Of a stretch of DNA of 64,000 nucleotides, positions 11,733-23,700 are shown piece after piece. Source of the DNA: Pycnopodia helianthoides (taxonomy: Eukaryota; Echinodermata; Asteroidea; Forcipulatida; Asteriidae). A model generated the notes under the pieces. That model worked only from the letters and a program-made list of their open reading frames with translations, made no database searches and was not told where the DNA came from. The stretch is from the NCBI GenBank assembly GCA_032158295.1, contig CM063244.1:29390241-29454240 (forward strand), in the 5' to 3' direction. A program made the translations under genes and the position numbers. Numbering within the stretch: position 1 is the stretch's first letter; each line of letters begins with the position of its first letter.

Positions 11733-12736
11733 TAGCCCAAAGTGCTGCAATGGGGGGTGATAAACTAGAGAAGCCACCAGATGTGCTCAATAGGCCATTT
11801 GCGAGTTTAATTTGAATAACACCTGATACAATGACTTGCTTAGTCCATAGAGCAAGGACCAGACATGCTTAGTCACAGTTACAGCTTAAATTTGAATTCT
11901 TTAGACTATAGAGACAGTTGCTATGTCACATGATTTGGGGCAAGCTTTTGTATAGCAACCTCCAGATGAGCAACCCTAGTACCATTGTGCCATAGCCATT
12001 CATTAAGAATTGTGTATGGGTGTTCGCTGTCTCTTATGTAACAACACAAAAGCTTTCCAGGAATCAGTGAAGTAGTAACTCAAGGTTCTACCCACTGTGG
12101 TGGTGCTGGGAAACCCCCCCCCCTCCCCCTGCACTCAGGATTCCCAACCACCACTGGCAGAATTTTCTGTGTCCAACCACCACACATTTTCCAAATATCA
12201 AACTTGCAATTTCCTTTTAAAGTTTTCAACGAAATGCAAAACTGGGTACTTACCAGTAAAAAAATTATATCAAAAGCCATACAATTTTGAGTACTTCTTT
12301 GGTTTGAGTCAATTTTTATGATCTACAGTGTAACTGATCCATCACACAATGGTTTTCAATGAAACATTTTTCCGCCACTAAAGAAATCCTGGGAAGAACC
12401 CTAGAAACTGTCTGTTTAGTCTAAAGAATTTAAATTTAAAGTCATTGTACCAGACATTATTCAAATCTGCATGTAAGTCACAAATGGCTTATTTTGGGCC
12501 ACTGTTGGAAGAGAAAAGGTTTTCAACCATGGCCAGTTTCTGCAGTGGCCATCTGTGGCAATTATTGATCACACCTTCATGTACAACTATAATGACAGAA
12601 AAGTGTGGCATGGATTACATGTACATGGTACCTCATCATTATGTGCATAGCGAATGGGAGAATTTAAGGCATCTTGGAGTATGTGGAGGGTTATTAGGCC
12701 ATAAAAAACAATGTTTAGCTTCCCGCCTGCTTCCTT

Positions 12737-12958
12737 CTTGCTATTTGTTCTACTTCCGCGGAGTAGATTTTCACCATGCAATGCCTCAAAAAACATAAGT
12801 CTTCTCGATCCACTAAGCGAAAGTAGTAGTCCAGGCTGATTTCCTACCTTCCGCCCCTGAGGTACATGTAGTAGTTAATAACCAGGACAGATCTTTTCAG
12901 AACTGAGAAATCTCCCGAATTCCGAAATCTACTCTGCGGTAGTAGAACAAATAGCAAG
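12737..12958. mobile_element. MITE-like element with ~34-bp inverted ends
   Basis: CTTGCTATTTGTTCTACT + TCCGCGGAGTAGATTT at the left is mirrored by AAATCTACTCTGCGG + TAGTAGAACAAATAGCAAG at the right, with two mismatches. The ~150-bp interior is unique in the window. Confidence 0.7.
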
Positions 12959-14689
12959 ACAAGTTCTCTGAAGAACTAAATCTACACAGCAAAGTAGATA
13001 TTCATACACATGGCGTTACCGCAAACCGAAATCAAACCATCCTCTTGACGGTTACATTTAGGGTTACAAACATCCCCCTTCACAGGCCTAAAATCATAAT
13101 CAAAGGATTTGTTGGCGGGATATCCCAACTTTGTGCATCATGTAAACCAATCACGCGTGATGCTCAACACACAACAGCTGTAGCTGTGGCTTCCAGACTT
13201 GCAAGGTATTCTGCAAATGAGCTAAATATATGAAGTCTATGTTAGACTAGATTTGTATCCAGGATTTGACCTTATTTCAGTGACTGGCCAGCAGGACCAG
13301 TTAGCTTTTCATTTCACTGGTCCGTCATATTAAATAGGGATGCTTTTCAACACTGAACTATCCACCCCGACCACTTGGATAGAAATTTGACTGTTCCTCG
13401 GGTGTATTAACTGGCATTTGGCCAGAACGCTGGTATGAGCTTAAATGGCAAAGGTGCCATATCTGACTACCACTTGTAGCTCCTAATTAATTAAGGTCTA
13501 ATTATATCCTTAGCCAGCCAGAAAGGTTGACAAAATGTACAAAGAAGAACTGGCACTTATTACTATAGGGTCAAAATCATGAAAAATAATCAGTTTACAG
13601 GTCTACGGTGGTCTTAGCAACGCTACTTGCTATTAAACATCATTTTAGTTCCTTTGGGCATCTAGCTGCGCGATGAAATGTCTGCAAGAATTTTTTTTTT
13701 TTTTTAAGGATTTAGGTCAATAATAAATTAGCATTTTGGCTACTAATTCCTCAATTGGGAATTTTATTTTAAAGGAAATAAAGTCCAACATTCATATTAA
13801 AAAACCTTTGAAATAAAGTGGCAATCGGATTTTGAATTACTTTCCCTAAATTTACACTAACAAAAACATTAACTAGGTCTAAGCCTAGTTAACCCCGGTC
13901 CGCTGTCTAAAACTCATAACTGAAAGTGTACTGTAAGAAGATATATATTTATTAATAAATTAAAAACTACAAAAAAATTGCTTTAATTTAATTTTTTAAA
14001 TAACATCATAACCCTTCCATTATAACGTCAACGTTTGATATACTTTAACAAACATGAATAACATTATTCGTCATTAATACTCATTCATTCACAAAATAAC
14101 AATTTCTTTTGTAATTTCAGTTTCAAAAAAGGGTACACATTTTACAATTTGTCTCGTTTTCATAATATGCCCTTTTATGAAACGAAATGTGACACAAATA
14201 ATTGAAAGATTTTACACAAATTATAAAAATATACGAACGATGTAGAATTCTGGTTTCGCCATATGTTTGTACGTAAACTTGGTCGTACCGAAGCAATACT
14301 GCAAACAACATTTCATTTTCAATGATTTGCCAAGTAAACTGGTTTGTGAATCACGGCAGAAAACGCTCGTAATTGATCACATATCGTGGCTCTTTATCCT
14401 CAAACAAATAAACTGTATATGCATTCCTCTTACCCAAATGAAAGTGCCTTCATTAGACATCAAATTGTCCTTAATTTGGCAAAATATTCTTGCACTGCAG
14501 CAAAGTCTGGCGCCATCACTCTGCCGTCAAAAAAAATCACTAATGCAACGTTGAGGGCGCTGTCATGCGGAACACAGTACTCTTTTATTTATCATCAAGG
14601 TCGACAACACACACACACATGTAACGTAACAACTGTGGTGGATTTGTTATTTTCCAACAAACGTTTAGGCCGACGATTTTTTGACAAAG

Positions 14690-14705
14690 CCGTCGAAAAT
14701 GGCGG
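14690..14705 (+). promoter_or_regulatory. YY1-like motif over the UBA3 start codon
   Basis: AAAATGGCGGATG spans the ATG and matches the AANATGGCGGC-type YY1 site common at the 5' ends of animal housekeeping genes. Inferred from motif and position only. Confidence 0.45.
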
Positions 14706-14712
14706 ATGAAAG
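14699..14712 (+). CDS. UBA3: UBA3 exon 1 (start)
   Basis: ATG GCG GAT GAA AG followed by GTAAGT. This gives MADE-, as in vertebrate UBA3 (MADGEE-). The codon is completed by exon 2. Confidence 0.88.
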
Positions 14713-17700
14713 GTAAGTTTTTAATCTTGTTTTTTACAAGAGAAAATAACTAAAGATGGTTTTGATTACCTTTCTTCCGGTGGGACGGGATGCCCGGGAA
14801 GACAGTGAAATCCATGGTGACATCTGAGATCAATCTTGATTGATTGATCATGTTGATTGATTGACATGACCATTTTGTTGACATTACGAGTTGAAGATCG
14901 TAAACCCTCCCCCTACTCGGCCGGGGCCGGACGGGGATCGTACGCGTCGTGAGAGGGTTGTTTCGATCATCGGAACTACTGAGTACTGTACTGAACTACA
15001 TGATTCTTGCACACAGACACTGAGACTGAGTGACACAGTTACACCATAGAGCAAGGAACACTTACAATAAGCAATACAACTACAACTTGAACTAGCTAGA
15101 ACTAAAAAGTCATTACCCCTACACATGCCCTAGTCCTAACATAGTAACAGCCTAAAAACCTAATGTCTTATTCCTACCTTCCCTAGAGTAGACTCTAGTC
15201 CTACAATTATTAGATTCTAGAACTTGGATCAGATTCATTCTTCTATTATTTGACTCTAGGAGTAACAAGTCTTAAGACTTTTAAAGTTCAAACCGTTCTG
15301 GGGTATTTTATCATGAGACATGGGTTGGTTGTTGGTTGGTGAAATGAAGGGGAGTCAAACCTGGGCTATATTGGGGATCTTCGACTTTGCTCGTAATATT
15401 AATAATATTCTTTTAAAATTATGTAAATAAACATGTTATGTAGAATAAGAATGGAGGCCTTGTGCTCAGGTGTTATTTTGGGGGAATGTTGTTTTATTTT
15501 GGAGATTAAAACTAAAGTAATAATGTAACTAATCAGTTTATTCCAAGATCATTTCTTTTTAAGTTTTGTTCAAATGAACTTTGACTTGCTATTTCTGGGC
15601 CATGTCACTCAGTAACCAAACATTGTACCAGATGGTAGCTAATGCTCAGCCAGATTAGTAGTCATTGTACTCACTGGTAAAAGTTTCGAGAATATAACAT
15701 GATTCAAATTTGTAATAATTTTACAACTTTTCTATAGTGTTGCCATGGAAACCAGCAGGGTGACGGAGCAAGATTGGCCGGGGAGGTGGGCCCATCTCCG
15801 CAAGCTATTGGAGAGAACTGGCCCTTTTGCCCATCCAGATTTTGAACCTAGTCCAGAGGTAATGCATCCCCACTGAGTGATACCCTGAAAACTATTGATT
15901 TTTTTGGTTAAGCTTCATGTCGTGGAGACAACAAGCCAAAGATGAAACATTCCAAAGTCTATGTACAGTCTTTGTACAGTAGCAGATTGTATAATTTGCA
16001 CCTCGAGTTTCTTCAAGGTGGTAGGGAATGTCTACCAAGCAGTACTAGATAGAAACTTTCAACACTCCACCTAAATGTATACAAACATTTATCTGAAACT
16101 GAGGGGTGTGGAGTGAGGGGGGGGGGACTGGAATTAAGTTTCTTCTCTCATCTCGGTGTTTCCCCTGCCCATTCAAACACGAGTTGGCCCATCTCGTTTC
16201 TATCATTGGTTTGAGTTTTTATCATTTTGTTCAGTTCCTCAGCCAGGTGGAACGCGGTCTCTCCTGCCCTTCATCTTTCAAGAGGAGTGGGATAAAATGA
16301 TGTTTTGCTAAGATGCTGCTTTTGTAAACCTGATGGAAGGAGAGGAAAGGGGAAATAAAAAACTTGGGTCTTATAGGATAGCTCAAGGTGCTTTACAACA
16401 TTAGTATCCCTGTTCATAAGGCATACTGAAACCATTCCTCAAAACTTTCTCAACTCCCTGGGGAGCATACAACCCCAAGCTGCCTATTATTAGTGCTAAG
16501 GGGGTTAACTGTCTCAGCTCTCGCAGGTCCCCATTTATACACCTGGGTTAAGCAATTGGGAAGCAATTTATGGTTAAGTGTGTTGAGTGTTCATGACAGG
16601 GATTCAAACCCTCAGCCGATGACTTGGCCATCAGAAACTGAGTCTGATTTGCTACAAAAAAATTAACTAAATTTAACTGCCATTAAAATTAACTAAAAAT
16701 TTGTCATTTTTCCTCTCTATTTCTTGTATAGATTCTTGACTTTATGCTGAATAATTGTAAGATCTTGGTGGTTGGAGCAGGAGGGTTAGGATGTGAAATC
16801 CTGAAGGGTTTGGTAAGTTTCTCAATTAATTATTAGCTGCTCTAAATCCATCAAAATACAGTAGCAGTTCAGTTTAAATGATTGGGTGCTATTGAACTAC
16901 ATTTTTAGGTTTCCAGATACAGTTTTCTTGAATATGGCTTCATTTCAGTGGGAAATATTTCACTGTAAAATGGTTCTAGTATGAACTTCATAGCTAGTAA
17001 GCTTTCAGACTAAAATAAACAATGATGTTTTTTATCCTTACCAATACCTTTAATATCTGTATCAAATTAACATTTAATTTGTTACTGACCGTTGATTGCA
17101 GGCTCTGATGGGTTTCCGTCAAATTGATGTTATTGACATGGACACTATAGACTTATCTAACCTCAATAGGCAGTTTCTATTCAGGTAAGATGGACGATAT
17201 GTGACCTGCTCTGTGAAAATGAGTCAGATGTTGACAATTTAAAGAATTGGATTATATACATGGCTGGAAAGAACATACCAACAGCAGTAATTTGGTATAT
17301 GTCTAAGCTTTGGGGTGTATTCGCGTTGCTGAGTTACTCCCGTTTGAAATTAGCCAATATATCATTTTTTTTGAAAATGAATTACAAGTAAATTGATGTT
17401 TAAAATTACCATTTTGCTTCTACATATAAGCAAAAGGATACAAATTAGACTAAAGTATGATCACAAAATTGTTGTTTTCATAGCTTTATTGACTAAAATT
17501 GAGTGTTCTGAAAGTTTACCATGCAAACATAGACTTAAACAAGTAACAAAAAAAAAAATTCACAGAGCGGGTCACATATTAGCAAACACTGCTATACTTT
17601 ATTTAGGTGATTAAAATATCCAGATACTTGATAGAATAAAACTAGCCACATCTCCTTTGTGTTTGTGGTTAGCAAAAGGGTCTATGCCACTGAAAGTCTG

Positions 17701-20700
17701 CAAAACTGTGGACTGATTCAAAAAAAGAAAAGAAGAGAGCCTATGATACGAGTGTGTGGACCGACCCGGGGAATTCAGCCAATAGGCAAATTTGTTACGC
17801 GCTATATTGTACATGTAGGATTTCAGCCAACATGACAATCAGGTGCACTTTATAAACATAATGGAACACTTTGTTTCACCAATAGCAGATCAGTATAAGT
17901 CACACTAGCAGACACTTTCCTAATCCCTCATCAAAAAAAGTTGGAACTTTATTTCACTTTCAGTGGTCTATTGAAATGACAATGGTCCTGCTGGTTGTCA
18001 CTAAAGGTAACAGCAAATCTGGAGTTCTTACCAAACTGTTGTATTTCTTATTGTACAGATTGAAGGATGTCGGTAAAGCCAAAGCTAACGTTGCAGCAGA
18101 CTTCATCAACACAAGAATACCTGGCTGCAATGTCACTCCGTATCCTTAACACATAACCAACAGGCATGTTGTTCTTCCTACTTTAGTCTGATTTCAAATT
18201 TGTTGCCCTTGGGTAAAACCAGAAAAAATTGTTATGAAATAGATGAAAAGTCTCTTAAAGCCTACGCCATGTGCACATGTAGGTCAGCCCTTGTACTCAA
18301 GTACTAAGGACAAAGGAATGTCTGACCCAAAACTGAAAAGCACTAAAAAACCTTTGACATCTTAGGGAGGCAATCTGCAACCATCCCCTGGTTCTCCAAG
18401 GTACCTACATGTACAGACTAGTTTTTTAAATCATTAATAGTCAGTTTCATCAGTACTAGTTCAGTTTTTTTATCAGTACATTCAGTTTACATTACTAGTT
18501 CAGTTTTTTTATCAGTTACAGTTCATTTCATCGTGACTAGTTCAGTTTTTCATCAGTTACCAGTTCAGGTTTTCATTGTCTGCAGAAAGATTGTGGTTTA
18601 CTTTCCCCCCTTTTCATTGTTATTAATTATGAAGTCCTTAATGATTTACCTTCTCAGTCATTTTAAAAAGATTCAGGATTATGATGATACATTTTATAGA
18701 CGTAAGTAAATGCTACCTTTTTATATTCTTCCAATTTTAACTAGCCTTTTAAAAGCCTACCAAAGCTTACATCACATGGACTCAATAAGAATGTCTACTT
18801 TTTCAAGAATCAAATACCATTACAATGATAAATGGAACCTAGTTTGTGTGAACAGAAATTGTCACTTTCGTGCAAAGCTTGCCATGGATAATTAGTAAGT
18901 CTAAAAAGTAAAGCTCTTGGAGCTTTGAAACTTCATGAAATTATAGGCCTTGACAACTTGTACAAAACTTGTTCAAAACTGAAAACTAATACCGATTTGG
19001 TTTTGTTCGTAATGTGTCACTTTCTGAATACTGCTCTATGAGCTTCTTAAGGTGGGGTCATATGTTGGTTTATTTCAGTGTAATGCTAATTTATAGGCAA
19101 AATTTTTAAGAAAGATACAATTAAAGTCACCTTCAAAAGTTTTAGCTGAATACAGTGTCTTCTTGTGGAGAAAACAGCAAAAAAAAATTACATGATTTTT
19201 TCACAAGATTGTCCAACTCCATCTACATTTAGCAAGGTGACAGCGGGTACCAATCCCATCTCTGGCCATAGCATTCGCGAACGGACACCGACCCTCAGAA
19301 ATTGGAAACAATCATGCATGAATCCTTTCTCAATTCAAATGTTTTGGGGAGAAAAGTTTTCCAAACCATATTACTTCAAAGGGAATCCTTTCTCAAAATA
19401 GTTTATACTATCAACAGCTGCAGTGCTTCTCACCAAGTAAGTTTTTATGGTCACTAATTTTTGGAGTAGTTACCAATTTATGACCCTACCTTGAAATACG
19501 TATTTGATTTTTTTGGAATCACCAATGAATGCTCGATGTAAAACCTATTGTTATAGTTTGCATGGTTTACAAACAAACACACAATGCTCTGAGCAAGGGG
19601 AGTGCCTTAGCATAGTGTTATCTTTCATTTCTGTGAACTTTGCTGGGAATCCTACCTTGGTCCAGATAAATATGTAGAAGCATTTGATTATTTTCAGAGT
19701 TTCACATCGTGGTTAACGGTTTAGACTCGATCATCGCAAGACGCTGGATGAACAGTATGATGGTAAGTCACAATCAAATAAAACTGCTCTTGTGTTTGTG
19801 TTTAGAGTTTTGACCGTTTCATTTAGTTGCCCCTTGGTGTAGAGCATCAAACTCAAGTTCTGATGGCCGAGTCATCAGAGTGTGGGTTCGAATCCCGGTC
19901 GTGACACTTGTGTCCTTGGGCAACACACTTAGCTGTAATTGTCTCTGATTGTCCAGGAGTAAATGGGAACATATGGGGAGGGGGGCGGAGATGGTTCTTT
20001 GGATTAGTTGAGCTTGATGTGCTGCTTACTTGGCAGCACAGGGTGTGGGGGGAGGTGGTGGGGGTATTGCTCAAGGTCACTTCTCCAGGCAATAACTGAA
20101 TTCATCCCAACACCAAAGCTAGTACCACAGACACAGTGCCTCCTGTGCTTCATCGCTACTGATACCGATGTTGTTCTGTCTCTTTTATGTTTCTTATAGT
20201 TGAGCTTATTGAATTATGAAGATGGTGCTGTAGACCCAACGTCCATCGTACCAATGATTGATGGAGGAACAGAAGGGTTTAAAGGAAATGCCCGGTCATC
20301 TTACCAGGAATGACGGCTTGTATTGAGTGTACATTGGAGCTTTATCCACCACAGGTAGGGAAACATTAATACAGGAAAAGTTTAAGGCAATGGCCACCGT
20401 CATCGGAATGGCAGCTTGTACACTGGACCTCTACCTACCACATGCAGGAACGTTTTCAAATGAAACTAAGGCATACCTGTGTGGAAGATTATCCACACAT
20501 CTAATAAGTATTCTCAATTATATTCCATATTGTTCCCCCATATCTGATATACCAAGGGCAGAGCAAATTAAAGGGTGAACCTACATGTACAGTGTACATG
20601 ATTATGGTCACGCTATAGTCATTTGTTAAAAAGGAACCCAGCACATCAACAAAGGTACATTCTCCATGCATGTGGTGTTAGCAATTAGCAAACCTCCCCA

Positions 20701-23700
20701 AACGAAAATAAAAGGTAGTACAAACTTTCCAATCCTACTCCAAACTTAATATATGTATGTTATTCACTTGATGGCAATGGAGGCCTATCTAGCTGGAAGT
20801 GATGTTGGACCATGTGATGGGTAAACAAATCATGAATATTCATTTTTGTGTGGAGGTCCTGTCACATACAGTCATGCCCCGCAAGGCTTTAAGGGAAAAG
20901 TATTCAAGTATTTTCATATAATACTTGTGAGAAATTACTGTTATTTAGTTCACCTGATCCTGGAGATTGTTTATTTGTCGGGTAAAACTGCATTTCTACC
21001 CATAAATAAGAACAGGTTATACACTATTCCTCAGTAATTATAAACATGTCACCAGGAAGCCCATAATACTCTGTCATTTCAAGGCTCACTCCCATTTCTC
21101 AGTAAACATGTAAACACACCACACCCATTCTTGAGCTATGACCTCAAGGTCCCCCAGTACTGACCAGGAACTTGCCCCCAACCCCCCCCCCCCATCTAAC
21201 GTCATTCTAGAAAATGATGTCACTAACCTTATGATTTTTCTCTATTACATCATTTCTAAATCAAGACTTTTACCTCAACACCAAAAACCCTTTAAAACAT
21301 CTCCCAATTTCTCTTTTACCATTATTATTATTTGGATTGTCCATTTGACTTGCCTTTGGGGCTCCATTCATGCCACTTGAGACATGCCTCTCATATATCT
21401 ACTAGCTAGATTTAGTTTGCACTTGCAACCGTCAGTCAACCTAAATAAATATAAATCAATTTTGACATACACGCTTGCTTCTTGTGCATTGTTTTGTCAA
21501 AGTATACACTATCCCTCTGCTTGCGCACTCATCAAGATTTTCGTTAACCAGAGAAAGTTGAGTAAAGATATAAACACCTCAATTCTTTCCTACTTTACTG
21601 CATGTTTTTAGATGATGCCTATTTTAAGACACTAATATTTATCCTCTTCAATTACCAGATCAATTTTCCAATGTGTACCATAGCTCACACACCAAGACTA
21701 CCAGAGCATTGTATTGAGTATGTCAAAGTTCTACTCTGGCCTCAGGAATATCCATTTGGGAGTAAGTATCTATATCTTAGACTATTGATTTAGGAGTAAT
21801 CTCTATTATCTTAGATTATTTATTTAAGAAAATTTGTTTGTAAATTGACAGCTAGAATACATTTGTATGTGACCCTATTGTTTGTAACAAATCGACACTC
21901 AAAGTGGCGAATCTGCCCAAAACAAAATATCCATGTTATGATTAAATCATGTTTAAAGTTGAACTATGTTCAACCTGTGGTTTTGAAGACTTCAAATTTC
22001 TAAACTTTAAAATTGAACAATATAAGTAAAGCTGACTTCCTCAATCATACAGAACTGTCAATATTTTTCATTTGTGCAACTGTTTTTTTAAGTTATTAAT
22101 TCCTAAACTTATTCAGCACTTTGTGAAAATGAAATTGAGACCTGCATGCAGAGCGCTGTGTACAAAACAATGCATATTGAGACTCGCCACTAAGGTCACA
22201 TGATCTGCCATTTCACAAGTCATACTATGCTGGTTTGGCACCGTGCCAGTGCTGTGTATTTGAAAGTGTAAAAAGTGGCGAAGCAGGCTTTTGCAACTTC
22301 ATGAAAACGCTAAGCGGCATATCTAGTGATACATTGGTCATGAAAATTAACTTAAGTACAAAAACTGTTATGTTTTAGGTCAGGAAACTTGTTAACAGCA
22401 ATTAATTTCTCAAGAACTTGTACACAAAATTTCGAAAATGAAGAAAAATAAACACAACTAACTAATTCACTTATGTTTTGATTGCCAAGGTGATGTAGCC
22501 ATAGATGGTGATGATCCAACACATATTCAGTGGATATTTGAAAAAGCACAAGAAAGAGCGGATCAATTTAACATCATGGGTGTGACATACAGGCTAACAC
22601 AAGGTGAGACAATCAGGGTGGGGCAAATGGTGAGACAGTCAGGGTGAGGGAAATGGTGAAACAATCAGGGTGAGGGAAATGGTGAGACAGTCAGGGTGAG
22701 GGAAATGGTGAGACAATCAGGGTGAGGGAAATGGTGAAACAATTGTAATCCATGCAACTTGAAAAAGTGACTGACTCAAGGTGGTACAATAGACCGACCC
22801 ATTAAGCTCCACCTCCTTAATTTATTGACCAATCACAGCTTTTTGCTGCCATCACAAGTCCACACGTGGGCAGCACATATGCATCTCTCCAATGCCACAC
22901 TCACAACATGAATGCGAACGCTTTTATTACCCGCGTAGGCATTGTTACTTTTTTAATGGGATTTTAGCGTGTCGGACTAAGTGTCGGACTCTCGGTGGCG
23001 TAGCCAAGGTTGTGATTGGTCAACACATCAAGGGGTGGAGCTTAATGGATCGGGCTTTTGGGTTGAGACAGGAGGAAATGATTACATTTACAGTGTTGGG
23101 GTCAGGATGGCAACATTCTATATGTTGAGTGAGTAAATAAATCCAGTTTTAAGTTTTGGCGGGAAGACTAATTGGACTTCACATAAGTTGACTATTTTGC
23201 AACTCGCAATGGGAGAGGCCATTTTCCCCCAAAGTGGTTGACTAAAAAGACAATCACACTGTCTGACAAGGATATGATAAACATTCACCAGCCTCACAAA
23301 ATATACCATCTAGTCCGTAAAAGCAGGAAAAGTACAACCCTTCTTCTTTGCAAACCACAAACAAATACAATCGGGGTCATGCCACGGGTGCTGCGAAATC
23401 CCTTTAAAATGGAAAACCTTGAAGCACACCAATCCAATAATGTTGGTAAAATTATAAAGACCAAGTTCCATTACTTAAAAATAAAATACTGGCTGTAAAT
23501 TTTGAGAATACAATTTAAAGAAATATACTACGTCACAAGCGTTTCTGATTACCGACCTGCTTTGTCTCGCTCTCAGAAATTTGTTGTTCTGTAGTCTATA
23601 TATTACGTCAGAAACTTGTTTCAACGTCAGAAACTTGTTTCTGGTCAGCATTTCAAGTCACGGATTCGTTCAGAAAACCAAAGTTCTGGTAAATTTTAAC

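Larger units (their letters stand above)
10558..14698. other. Spacer between head-to-head TAF3 and UBA3
   Basis: No convincing coding exon on either strand. It holds a (TCTA)n microsatellite at 11697-11732, a C-run at 12114-12129, a MITE-like inverted-repeat element at 12737-12958, a fragment at 12560-12690 shared with the right edge of the window, and AT-rich unique DNA at 13700-14300. Both genes' promoters and any untranslated TAF3 exon should lie here. Confidence 0.6.
18140..20199. other. UBA3 introns 5-7: repeats
   Basis: Intron 5 has a run of degenerate TTTTTATCAGT(A)..TTCAGT repeats at 18420-18570. Intron 6 holds a repeat at 19060-19475 related to 59712-59985. Intron 7 has a tRNA-like SINE fragment (GGGTTCGAATCCCGG, then CTTGGGCAACACACTTA) at 19860-19935. 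No coding sequence seen. Confidence 0.5.

Noticed and set aside
12445..12798. 117-residue plus-strand open frame
   Set aside because: No recognisable domain. It overlaps a dispersed repeat and the arm of a MITE-like inverted repeat.
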